A DNA stretch of 7,159 nucleotides, from NCBI GenBank assembly GCA_018065965.1, contig JAGHSH010000172.1, positions 1 to 7,159 on the forward strand, read 5' to 3'. Numbering within the stretch: the stretch's first letter is position 1; every line of letters starts with the position of its first letter. This document shows positions 1 through 6,566 of this stretch, piece by piece. The notes below the pieces were generated by a model, which saw nothing but the letters and a program-made list of their open reading frames with translations, ran no database searches and was not told the DNA's origin. The translations under genes and the position numbers were made by a program. The stretch is from Candidatus Apopatocola equi (GTDB lineage Bacteria > Bacillota > Clostridia > Oscillospirales > Oscillospiraceae).

Positions 1-3000
1 CTTCTGCAGAATGTTGTCACGCAGACAGTTGGTGAGCGCAGCCATGCTCATGCCCATGTGGTGAGCCATGACCGTGCGTACCACCCGCCCCTCCCGTCCG
101 CAGCGCTCGCTCGTGTAATCCACCGCATCCCAGAAGCCCCACGGGCCCAGCGCACCGGCCCGCTCGAAACGGCGCAGATCGTCGATGGCCTTGTCCCGAC
201 GCACGCAGAGCGCCAGAAAGGCCGCGTAGGGAGCGACCACGCTCTCCCGGTTCCGATCACGGCTGAGACTGAGCGCCTGTACCCCGTGAGCTTTATAGCG
301 GTAGCTGAGGGCACCGTCCAGAGAGAAAAAGGCGCTCTCGCTTTTGCCCCAGACCCGTTCGCGTCCGAATCGGTAGCGGGACTGAACATACACGCAGAAA
401 CGGGCGGATTCACTCAGCAGCGAGTCCGGCTCCAGAGGCAGAAACAGCTCCGGCATCAGATATTCAAACATGCTGCCGCTCCAGCTGGCACAGCCCCGGT
501 AGCCGTCAAACTCCACCGGTGCGCGGCTCAATGCTGCCCAGTGCCGCAGACTGACCTGACCGGAGGCCACGGCGTAGTAGGCGCAGAGCCGCTGCTCACT
601 CTCCAGCAGGTCATAGTGGCTGGGGTCGGGACGCTCCGGCGCGGTGCTGCAGCCGATGCGGAAAAGCTCCCGGTCGCTGTCATAGAGCGGCGCGAAGTCC
701 ATGGCGTCCCGCAGCGCTCTGGCACGCGAAGCGAGGGAAAACAGACCGTATTCCTCCAGCCCCGGCGCAAGGGCGTTGAGACAGGCAGCCAGATTGCCGC
801 TGTCCACCGTGGAGACGTAGGCGGGCTCCAGCACACGCAGAGAGCGGGTATCGTACCAGTTGCAGAGATGCCCGTGCCATTTGGGCAGCTGCTCCAGCGT
901 GGAGAGCGTCCGGCCGATCAGCCCGGCGGCCTCCTCCCGGGAGCACAGCTCCAGATCCAGCGCACAAAGCACGCTGATGAGCATCAGACCGATGTTGGTG
1001 GGGCTGGTGCGGTGCGCCAGTCCCACGGCGGGCAGCTCCTGCAGGTTGTCCGGGGGCAGATAGTGGTTTTCCTCATCGCAGAAGCGCTCAAACCAGCCCC
1101 ATAGCTCCCGGGCCCGGCAAAGGAGATAATCCCGATCCCCGGCAGAGAGCGGTGCGGCAGGCTTTTTCTCCCGCCCCAGCGCCCGCAGCAGCAGCGGCGA
1201 GCAGGGCCACACCAGCCCCGCCGCCTTGGCGGCAACGGCAGGAGAGAGGAAGCAGAGCAGTCCCACGGCCATGGGAAAGCGCACGGCGCGCAGATAAGCG
1301 CGGAGAGTGCTGCCGCTCCCGTCGCTCTGGGCGGCGGTTTCCCATTCCAGCAGCCTCCGCTTTGTGACAAACAGCCGCCACAGGGCCAGCAGCGCGGAGA
1401 AGAACCCCAGCCCCGCCAGATAGGGCAGCAGAAGCAGACAGAGCAGCGTGCGCATGAAAGCGCCCGTGCAGCCGTGGAGCAGCCGGGAGAGCAGCCGATA
1501 GCGGACGTTCTCCTCCTTCTGCACCGCCGCCGAGAGCAGCTGCAGCAGGAAGCGGAAGAAGAGGGCGAAGAGAGTAAGAAAGCCGACGCTCCGAAGCCCC
1601 GGCACGAAAAAGGCCGCGAGAAGCGCCGAGAGAGCGGCAAAATCCGTCAGCGAGCGGCGCAGGGAATCGAAAAGCCGCCAGCGCTCCATGGGCCGCAGCA
1701 GCTTCCCCCGGACGAAGAGCCACGGCAGGTTCTGCCAGTCGCCCCGCACCCAGCGCTTCTGCCGTCGGCCGTAGCTCAGGGGCGAGGCGGGGAAGCGGTC
1801 GGTCAGCTCGATATCCTCCGCCAGACCGCCCCGGAGAAAGGCACCCTCCAGCGCATCGTGACTGAGTACCTGCCCATTGGGAATGTGCCTGCGGGACACG
1901 CAGAGCAGAGCCTCCGCATCCACGATCCCCTTGCCGGAGAAGCCGCCGCTGTCGTAGCGGTCAAAATACAGCTCTCCGCAGCAGCCCCGATAGCTGCTCA
2001 TGCCGCCCTGGGCGGAGAAGAAGCGGGCAAAATCCGTGCGGACGCTGCCGGAAAGCTCCGTAGCCAGCCGGGGCTGGATCACTCCGTAGCCTGCGGTGAC
2101 CACGCCCCGCCCCCGATCCAGCACACAGCGGTTGAGGGGGTGGAGCATGGCGCCGATGAGCGAGCGGGCGGAGCCGGGTGTCAGCCGGGTGTCGCTGTCC
2201 AGCGTCAGAAGAAAACGGATGTCCCGGAGCTGCTCCCGGTCACCGGCTCTCAGCTCCAGCTCTCCGCCCTGCTCCGTGAGCCGCTCGCAGAGAGCGAGAA
2301 GAGCGCCCCTTTTCCGCTCAAAGCCCCGGAAGCCGCCGTTGACGGGATCCTCCCGCCGGGGGCGGAAAAACAGGAAATAGCCGCCGCCCATCTCCAGATT
2401 CAGCCTCTCGGTCATGGCGGCGGCTTTTTCTGCCAGCTCCGCCTCTCCGCTCTGCTCCTGCACGCTGCTGTCGGGAAAATCGCAGAGCAGCGCGAAGAGC
2501 AGATTGCGCCCGCAATCCCGGTTGGCATAGCGGTATTCCTTCAGCAGCTGCATGCTCTCGCGCAGCTGCTCCTCCCCGGTGAGCAGCAGGGACACGACGC
2601 AGAGGGTGCGCCCCTCATAGGGCACGCCCTCTGCCAGCTCCAGCCGGGGCAGCCGCCGGGGCGGCGTCAGGGAAGAGAGCAGTGCATCGCACAGCGCCTT
2701 CACACACTCGGAGAGGGGGAGCAGCAGAAGCGGCATCGCCCACACGCTCTCCGTGACAAAGGCACACAGCAGGGCAAGAAAGAACGTGAGCAGCACATTC
2801 GCGGCGATGTACCCGCCGCCCTCCCGCCGCCGGGAGGAGGCATAGAGCGCAAAGCCGATATGCTCTCCGCGCTCGCTGCTCTCCCGCAGCAGCCGCCGGG
2901 CCAGAATGTGCTCCTCCACGCCCCGGCGTTCCGCGAGCCGCTCCAGCTGCCGGCGGTAGTCCCGGCGGCTCTCCGCGTCCATGCGCGGATAGATGCCTGC

Positions 3001-3579
3001 GCAGTCCTCCCGCAGGATCCGCTCGCTGCGGTTCACGCTCTCCAGCAGCCTTGTCCACGGCGCATCCGAGCAGAAGCGAAGGGCGCGGATGAGCGCCCCC
3101 GCTTCCTCTTCTTTGGCGCTGCCGCTGCGCAGCAGGGTGCAGAGGGAGAAGAGCAGCGCAGCGCTGAGGGCGGAGGGAAACAGCTCAAGCTCCCGCTCCG
3201 TCAGCGCCAGACGGTTCTGAAAGCCCTCCAGAAACAGCGTGCAGCGCTCCGCATCCGGAATGCCTCCGCTCTCCGCCAGCATCTGTGCGCACGCGCAGAT
3301 CCGCGGCTCTCTGCCGCATCTGCGCAGCAGCCCGGCGTGGGAAAAAGCCGCAGCGGCGTCCTCTCCCACGCTGCGCAGCAGGTAGAGATTGTCCCGCAGC
3401 CAGCGCAGAACGCCCTCATCCCCCTCCCCGAGGGCAGCATATTCCGTCAGAAATCCCACCGCGCCCCGGATCTGCCTGCCGGTTCTCCGGGCGCTGCCCC
3501 GGCCTCCGCTTTTCAGCTCCCGGGCAGCGTTTTCGGCCCAGACGGACAGTTCCTTGTTCTCTATGGCTCTGCTCCCCAT
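1..3579 (-). CDS. Cyclic beta-1,2-glucan synthase-like membrane glycosyltransferase (N-terminal 1193 residues, 3' end outside window)
   Basis: Family members build and cyclize beta-1,2-glucan from UDP-glucose at the cytoplasmic membrane. The frame is open without a stop for 1193 codons to the left edge. Residues 1-256 look soluble, with few recognisable motifs. Two hydrophobic stretches follow (about 257-279 and 280-296). A GT84-type transferase domain starts near residue 325, with DSD at 461-463, SHDALEG from 573, EDIELTD from 588, and RxxRW at 606-610 followed by VRGDWQ. Further membrane segments lie at about 645-682, 708-738 and 768-798. A glycoamylase-like (GH189-type cyclization) domain begins near residue 827, with TSPTNIG (858-864), SGSMFEYLMP (Glu1039), KSESAF (Glu1081) and HHMGMSM (1173-1179). 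The usual C-terminal GH94 phosphorylase domain is not in view, so roughly half the protein is missing. The ATG is chosen because TAAGGAGG lies 8 nt upstream. The gene is transcribed away from the SRP operon. Linear beta-glucan synthesis or another substrate cannot be excluded. Confidence 0.88.
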   Translation of the reverse strand, partial: MGSRAIENKELSVWAENAARELKSGGRGSARRTGRQIRGAVGFLTEYAALGEGDEGVLRWLRDNLYLLRSVGEDAAAAFSHAGLLRRCGREPRICACAQMLAESGGIPDAERCTLFLEGFQNRLALTERELELFPSALSAALLFSLCTLLRSGSAKEEEAGALIRALRFCSDAPWTRLLESVNRSERILREDCAGIYPRMDAESRRDYRRQLERLAERRGVEEHILARRLLRESSERGEHIGFALYASSRRREGGGYIAANVLLTFFLALLCAFVTESVWAMPLLLLPLSECVKALCDALLSSLTPPRRLPRLELAEGVPYEGRTLCVVSLLLTGEEQLRESMQLLKEYRYANRDCGRNLLFALLCDFPDSSVQEQSGEAELAEKAAAMTERLNLEMGGGYFLFFRPRREDPVNGGFRGFERKRGALLALCERLTEQGGELELRAGDREQLRDIRFLLTLDSDTRLTPGSARSLIGAMLHPLNRCVLDRGRGVVTAGYGVIQPRLATELSGSVRTDFARFFSAQGGMSSYRGCCGELYFDRYDSGGFSGKGIVDAEALLCVSRRHIPNGQVLSHDALEGAFLRGGLAEDIELTDRFPASPLSYGRRQKRWVRGDWQNLPWLFVRGKLLRPMERWRLFDSLRRSLTDFAALSALLAAFFVPGLRSVGFLTLFALFFRFLLQLLSAAVQKEENVRYRLLSRLLHGCTGAFMRTLLCLLLLPYLAGLGFFSALLALWRLFVTKRRLLEWETAAQSDGSGSTLRAYLRAVRFPMAVGLLCFLSPAVAAKAAGLVWPCSPLLLRALGREKKPAAPLSAGDRDYLLCRARELWGWFERFCDEENHYLPPDNLQELPAVGLAHRTSPTNIGLMLISVLCALDLELCSREEAAGLIGRTLSTLEQLPKWHGHLCNWYDTRSLRVLEPAYVSTVDSGNLAACLNALAPGLEEYGLFSLASRARALRDAMDFAPLYDSDRELFRIGCSTAPERPDPSHYDLLESEQRLCAYYAVASGQVSLRHWAALSRAPVEFDGYRGCASWSGSMFEYLMPELFLPLEPDSLLSESARFCVYVQSRYRFGRERVWGKSESAFFSLDGALSYRYKAHGVQALSLSRDRNRESVVAPYAAFLALCVRRDKAIDDLRRFERAGALGPWGFWDAVDYTSERCGREGRVVRTVMAHHMGMSMAALTNCLRDNILQK

Positions 3580-3587
3580 GGCGCAAG

Positions 3588-3595
3588 CCTCCTTA
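3588..3595 (-). promoter_or_regulatory. Ribosome binding site fixing the glucan synthase start
   Basis: On the minus strand TAAGGAGG ends 8 nt before the ATG at 3579. This near-perfect Shine-Dalgarno sequence at ideal spacing supports this ATG, although the N-terminal region is poorly conserved and homology alone would not settle it. Confidence 0.85.
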
Positions 3596-3619
3596 CCGTT
3601 ATCGAAAATTCGTTTTTTC

Positions 3620-3634
3620 GGGCAGAAGCTGCCC
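3620..3634 (-). repeat. Small GC hairpin in the leader of the glucan synthase gene
   Basis: GGGCAG-CTT-CTGCCC on the minus strand forms a perfect 6-bp stem with a 3-nt loop, about 25 nt upstream of the TAAGGAGG site. It is followed directly by a weak AT hairpin (CGAAAA at 3603-3608 pairing with TTTTCG at 3615-3620, sharing base 3620). It lacks a T-tract on either strand that would make it a convincing terminator. A role in the mRNA leader (stability or translation control) is only inferred. Confidence 0.4.
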
Positions 3635-3672
3635 TTTCCCGTAGTGTTTCAGCCTGCGCGGAAAAATATGCA

Positions 3673-3696
3673 CTGTCAATAAAAAACACTTGACAG
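3673..3696. repeat. Perfect 7-bp inverted repeat overlapping the -35 box
   Basis: CTGTCAA (3673-3679) and TTGACAG (3690-3696) are perfect inverted copies separated by 10 bp of A-rich sequence. The right arm contains the -35 box of the rightward promoter. The left arm gives a TTGACA pointing left toward the glucan synthase gene, but no acceptable -10 box lies 16-18 bp beyond it (the 17-bp position reads CAGGCT). It could be an operator for a dimeric regulator or a relic of paired divergent promoters. Both are inference. Confidence 0.5.
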
Positions 3697-3718
3697 ACCG
3701 CGGCGGCAAGCGTATAAT
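3690..3718 (+). promoter_or_regulatory. Consensus sigma-A promoter for the ylxM-ffh operon
   Basis: TTGACA (3690-3695) and TATAAT (3713-3718) are both perfect matches to the housekeeping consensus and are separated by exactly 17 bp. Transcription should begin near 3724-3726, giving a leader of about 40 nt before the ylxM ATG. The region upstream of the -35 box is A-rich (AAAAAA at 3681-3686), which may aid RNA polymerase binding. It implies strong expression of the SRP and ribosomal genes downstream. Confidence 0.9.
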
Positions 3719-3765
3719 CCTCAAGGTGTCAAGTTCCGGGCATTTACACGCAGGGAGGGAAGAAC

Positions 3766-4119
3766 ATGGACGAACAGATCGAGCTGACCATGCTCTTCGA
3801 CTTCTACGGCGAGCTGCTCACAAAGAAGCAGCAGGAGTATTTCCGCCTTCACCGGATGGAGGACCTCTCCCTCTCGGAGATCGCCGAGAGCGAGAGTATA
3901 TCCCGCCAGGGCGTGTGGGATAATATCCGCCGCGCCGAGGAGACGCTGCGCAGAAGTGAGGAGAAGTTCGGCCTGCTGGGCCGCTATCTCCGGCAGCAGG
4001 CGGCGGCAGAGGCGCTGGAGCGTGACACGCAGGAGCTGCTCACCCTGACTACGGGGCGGGCAAGGGAGCTGGCGGAGAACATCCGCCGCCGGGTACAGGA
4101 GCTGCAGCATGGCATTTGA
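3766..4119 (+). CDS. ylxM: YlxM family SRP-associated helix-turn-helix protein
   Basis: This 117-residue protein belongs to the YlxM/p13 family, small DNA-binding-like proteins encoded next to ffh in Gram-positive bacteria. In streptococci a YlxM homologue binds SRP components and modulates the Ffh/FtsY GTPases; the exact role here is inferred from family and position. Residues 5-30 (LTMLFDFYGELLTKKQQEYF) are the typical family opening. DLSLSEIAE and SISRQGVWDNIRRAE (about 33-58) form the sigma-region-4-like helix-turn-helix. The charged tail from about residue 60 looks helical. GGAGG at 3754-3758 lies 7 nt before the ATG. It is the first gene after the consensus promoter, and its last 11 bases overlap ffh, which suggests translational coupling. 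Confidence 0.93.
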   Translation: MDEQIELTMLFDFYGELLTKKQQEYFRLHRMEDLSLSEIAESESISRQGVWDNIRRAEETLRRSEEKFGLLGRYLRQQAAAEALERDTQELLTLTTGRARELAENIRRRVQELQHGI

Positions 4120-5458
4120 AAATCTTTCCGAAAAGCTGAACGGCGTTTTCAAGAGACTCAGAGGCAAGGGCCGTCTGTCCGAGCAGGATGTGAAGGACGC
4201 CATGCGCGAGGCTCGCCTCGCCCTGCTGGAGGCCGACGTCAGCTATAAGGTCGTGAAGGACTTTATCCGTGACGTGTCCGAGCGCTGCACCGGCGTTGAG
4301 GTGCTCGAGGCGCTCTCTCCGGCGCAGATGGTTATCAAGATCGTCAACGAGGCTCTCTGCGAGCTCATGGGCACCTCTGCCCAGAAGCTCATCATCGGCT
4401 CCAAGAACCCCAGCATCGTCATGCTGGTGGGTCTGCAGGGCGCAGGCAAGACCACCAACGGCGCCAAGCTGGCCGCCTATATGCGCAAGACCCAGAACAA
4501 GCGTCCTCTGCTGGCCGCCTGCGACATTTACCGTCCGGCCGCCATCGAGCAGCTGGAGACTGTGGGCCGTCAGCTGAACATTCCCGTTTTCCAGATGGGC
4601 AAGACCGACCCGGTGGAGATCGCCAAGGCCGCCGTGCAGCATGCACAGCGCTACGGCAACGATCTGGTCTTTCTGGATACCGCCGGCCGCCTCCACATCG
4701 ACGAGGCGCTCATGGACGAGCTGAAGAACATCAAGGCCGCCGTGGAGCCCAGCGAGATTCTGCTGGTGCTGGACGCCATGACCGGTCAGGATGCGGTGAA
4801 CGCCGCCAAGGCCTTTGACGATGCGCTGGGCATTACCGGCGTCATGCTCACCAAGCTGGACGGCGACGCCCGGGGCGGTGCGGCTCTGTCTGTCCGGGCC
4901 GTTACGGGAAAGCCCGTCAAGTTCTGCGGCATAGGCGAGAAGCTGGACGCCATCGAGGTCTTCCATCCCGACCGTATGGCCAGCCGCATTCTGGGTATGG
5001 GCGATGTGCTCACCCTCATTGAAAAGGCTGAGGCTGCCGTGGATCAGAAGAAGGCAGCCGAGATGGCCGAGAAGCTGAAGAAAAACCGCTTCACCCTCGC
5101 CGATTATCTGGAGCAGCTCCGCTCCTTCAAGAACATGGGCTCTCTGGAGGATATCGCCGCCATGATCCCCGGCATGGACGCCAAGGCGCTCAGCGGCGCG
5201 AGCGTGGACGAGAAGGCCATGGCGCACACCGAGGCCATCATCCTCTCCATGACCCCTGCCGAGCGGGAAAACCCCGCCATCCTCAATGCCAGCCGGAAAA
5301 AGCGCATTGCCGCCGGCTGCGGATTGCAGGTGGTGGATGTGAACCGGCTCGTCAAGCAGTTTGAGGCCATGCAGCAGCTTACCAAGCAGCTCACCGGAAA
5401 GAATGCCAAAAAGCTCCAGCGAATGATGAAGAGCATGGGCGGCAATTTCCGGTTCTGA
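4109..5458 (+). CDS. ffh: Signal recognition particle GTPase Ffh (SRP54)
   Basis: Ffh is the protein subunit of the signal recognition particle. It binds signal sequences of nascent membrane and secreted proteins and, with SRP RNA and FtsY, delivers ribosomes to the translocon. The length (449 residues) is normal. The N domain is residues 1 to about 88. The G domain carries the P-loop GLQGAGKTT (108-116), DIYRPAAIEQL, DTAGR (190-194) and TKLDGDARGG (248-257). The methionine-containing M domain starts near 300 and includes the RNA-binding motif SRKKRIAAGCG followed by VNRLVKQF, ending in MKSMGGNFRF. The motif reads GCG where GSG is commonly found. AGGAG at 4097-4101 lies 7 nt before the ATG, inside ylxM. 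The gene has almost no TTA, CTA or TCA codons, as expected for a highly expressed GC-rich gene. Confidence 0.98.
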   Translation: MAFENLSEKLNGVFKRLRGKGRLSEQDVKDAMREARLALLEADVSYKVVKDFIRDVSERCTGVEVLEALSPAQMVIKIVNEALCELMGTSAQKLIIGSKNPSIVMLVGLQGAGKTTNGAKLAAYMRKTQNKRPLLAACDIYRPAAIEQLETVGRQLNIPVFQMGKTDPVEIAKAAVQHAQRYGNDLVFLDTAGRLHIDEALMDELKNIKAAVEPSEILLVLDAMTGQDAVNAAKAFDDALGITGVMLTKLDGDARGGAALSVRAVTGKPVKFCGIGEKLDAIEVFHPDRMASRILGMGDVLTLIEKAEAAVDQKKAAEMAEKLKKNRFTLADYLEQLRSFKNMGSLEDIAAMIPGMDAKALSGASVDEKAMAHTEAIILSMTPAERENPAILNASRKKRIAAGCGLQVVDVNRLVKQFEAMQQLTKQLTGKNAKKLQRMMKSMGGNFRF

Positions 5459-5501
5459 TAAAAAAACAACAAAAAATATTTGATTTTTGGAGGAAACAAA
5501 A
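5459..5501 (+). promoter_or_regulatory. AT-rich ffh-rpsP spacer with strong ribosome binding site
   Basis: The 43-nt gap is almost entirely A and T up to the GGAGG at 5489-5493, which lies 8 nt before the rpsP ATG. An unstructured A/U-rich stretch before a strong Shine-Dalgarno sequence favours efficient initiation and would let S16 be made in excess over Ffh. No terminator or consensus promoter is visible in it. Confidence 0.6.
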
Positions 5502-5738
5502 ATGGTTAAGATTCGTCTGCGCAGAATGGGCGCCAAGAAGGCTCCTTTCTATCGTGTCCTTGTTGCTGATTCCCGCAACGCCCGTGACGGCCGCTTCATC
5601 GAGGAGATCGGCACCTACAATCCCCTGACCGATCCCGCCACCGTTGAGATCGACATGGAGCGCGCCAACTACTGGATCGGCAACGGCGCTCAGCCCACCG
5701 ACACGGTCCGCGCTCTGCTGAAGAAGGCTCAGGCCTGA
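5502..5738 (+). CDS. rpsP: 30S ribosomal protein S16
   Basis: S16 is a small protein that binds 16S rRNA early in assembly and stabilises the body of the 30S subunit. The 78-residue product matches the family throughout: MVKIRLRRMGAKKAPFYR at the N terminus, then VADSRNARDGRFIEEIGTYNP and a C-terminal WIGNGAQPTDTVRALL helix. The length is at the short end of normal, with no C-terminal extension. An in-frame TTG at 5487 would add five residues (MEETK), but it lies within the Shine-Dalgarno sequence, so the ATG at 5502 is preferred. The khpA start follows 17 nt after the stop, consistent with one transcript. Confidence 0.98.
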   Translation: MVKIRLRRMGAKKAPFYRVLVADSRNARDGRFIEEIGTYNPLTDPATVEIDMERANYWIGNGAQPTDTVRALLKKAQA

Positions 5739-5755
5739 GATTCCGGGAGCTCGGA

Positions 5756-5986
5756 ATGAAAGAATTATTGACCTACATCGTGCGGTCCCTGGTGGACAAG
5801 CCGGACGAAGTGTCAGTTGCCGAGCGCGAGGATAACGGCGAGACCATCTTTGAAGTCCGTGTTGCGGACGGCGACATGGGCAAGGTCATCGGTCGGCAGG
5901 GCCGGGTCGTCAAGGAGATCCGCGTTCTGATGAAAGCCGTTGCACAGCGCAAGGGCAAAAAGGTGTCCGTGGAAGTTCTGGACTGA
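5756..5986 (+). CDS. khpA: KhpA, KH-domain RNA-binding protein (YlqC)
   Basis: This 76-residue protein is a single type II KH domain. KhpA usually forms homodimers or pairs with KhpB (Jag/EloR) and acts as a global RNA-binding protein; in streptococci it affects cell elongation and division. The KH signature is clear: MGKVIGRQGRVVKEIR with the GxxG loop at 46-49 (GRQG), preceded by VRSLVDKPDEV and followed by a C-terminal strand KKVSVEVLD. GGGAG at 5745-5749 lies 6 nt before the ATG. Its place between rpsP and rimM is conserved in Bacillota; the ylqD gene that follows it in Bacillus is absent here. Confidence 0.95.
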   Translation: MKELLTYIVRSLVDKPDEVSVAEREDNGETIFEVRVADGDMGKVIGRQGRVVKEIRVLMKAVAQRKGKKVSVEVLD

Positions 5987-5995
5987 CAGCGATCT

Positions 5996-6028
5996 GCGGG
6001 GCGGGCTCAAGTGGCTCCGCCCCGCTTT
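5996..6028 (+). terminator. GC-rich hairpin with weak T-tract after khpA (possible attenuating terminator)
   Basis: GCGGGGCGG (5996-6004) pairs perfectly with CCGCCCCGC (6017-6025), a 9-bp stem with a 12-nt loop. It starts 10 nt after the khpA stop and is followed by TTTCGCGTTCTT. The stem is strong, but the T-tract is short and interrupted, so termination is probably partial. It lies in the 90-nt khpA-rimM gap, the largest gap in the operon. Because no consensus promoter follows, rimM and trmD likely depend on read-through, with this hairpin lowering their level relative to rpsP. It could instead be a processing or stability element. Confidence 0.55.
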
Positions 6029-6076
6029 CGCGTTCTTCCCACACGGACAGAAAAACAGAGAATGCGAGGAAATAGG

Positions 6077-6562
6077 ATGCAGGAGCAATATCTGGAAGCC
6101 GGGAAGATCATCAATACCTTCGGCGTCCGCGGCGAGGTGAAGCTGGAGCCCTGGTGCGATGACGCCGCTTTTCTGAAAAAGATCGGGACTCTCTACATCG
6201 ACGGTCAGCCCAGAAGGGTGCTCTCCGCCAAGGTTCACAAGGGGATGCTTCTCCTGCTTTTCGAGGGCGTGGAGGACGTAAACGCCGCTATGCTGCTCAA
6301 AAACAAGGTGGTCTACTTTGACAGGAACGATGTGCGTCTGCCGAAGGGGAAGTTCTTCTTTGCGGACATTCTCGGCGCAGAGGTCATTGACGAGACGGGC
6401 GCCTCTGTGGGCAAGCTCACCGAGGTGCTCACCCTCCCGGCACAGAATATCTACATCGTGCAGGGGGAACAGGAGCATTCCATTCCCGCCGTGCCGGAGT
6501 TTATTCTGGAAACGGATGTGGCCAACCGGCGCATCCGCGTTCATCTCATAGAAGGAATGTGA
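6077..6562 (+). CDS. rimM: Ribosome maturation factor RimM
   Basis: RimM binds S19 and the 30S head and helps process the 16S rRNA 3' domain during late assembly. The 161-residue protein has the two expected barrels. The N-terminal RimM domain (about 4-82) opens with YLEAGKIINTFGVRGEVKLE, where Phe15 stands at the position often held by His. The PRC-like barrel (about 88-161) includes FFADILGAEVID and the family ending IPAVPEFILETD. The ATG at 6077 is chosen because GAGGA (6066-6070) lies 6 nt upstream and the protein then starts at the usual place relative to the conserved AGKI motif. An in-frame ATG at 6062 and a GTG at 6011 would add residues unlike the family, and the GTG lies in the hairpin loop. 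trmD follows after a 4-nt gap. Confidence 0.96.
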   Translation: MQEQYLEAGKIINTFGVRGEVKLEPWCDDAAFLKKIGTLYIDGQPRRVLSAKVHKGMLLLLFEGVEDVNAAMLLKNKVVYFDRNDVRLPKGKFFFADILGAEVIDETGASVGKLTEVLTLPAQNIYIVQGEQEHSIPAVPEFILETDVANRRIRVHLIEGM

Positions 6563-6566
6563 GAAG

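Noticed and set aside
58..1104. A plus-strand open frame of 348 codons at the left edge
   Set aside because: It is in the same antisense alignment as the longer one, opposite the glycoamylase-like domain, and ends where the real gene uses a single CTA codon. No ribosome binding site or recognisable domain.
984..1723. Two overlapping minus-strand frames of about 210 codons
   Set aside because: They lie in other frames within the glucan synthase gene and give Arg/Ala/Ser-rich low-complexity products; the continuous frame from 3579 contains the conserved motifs.
3620..3640. Hairpin followed by TTTCCC on the plus strand as a terminator
   Set aside because: The T-tract is only three bases and no plus-strand gene ends upstream, so a rightward terminator has no purpose here.
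1474..3693. A plus-strand open frame of 739 codons opposite the glucan synthase
   Set aside because: It is codon-aligned antisense to a frame with clear GT84 and glycoamylase-like motifs. Its Gln/Ala/Pro/Arg-rich translation matches no family and is explained by missing TTA, CTA and TCA codons on the real strand.
5472..5488. Possible AAAAAT/ATTTTT hairpin before the rpsP ribosome binding site
   Set aside because: Only six A-T pairs, too weak to be a terminator or stable regulatory fold; better read as an unstructured A/T-rich initiation region.
4049..5536. A minus-strand open frame of 495 codons opposite ffh
   Set aside because: Codon-aligned antisense of a certain ffh gene; the His/Gly/Leu-rich translation is a typical shadow.
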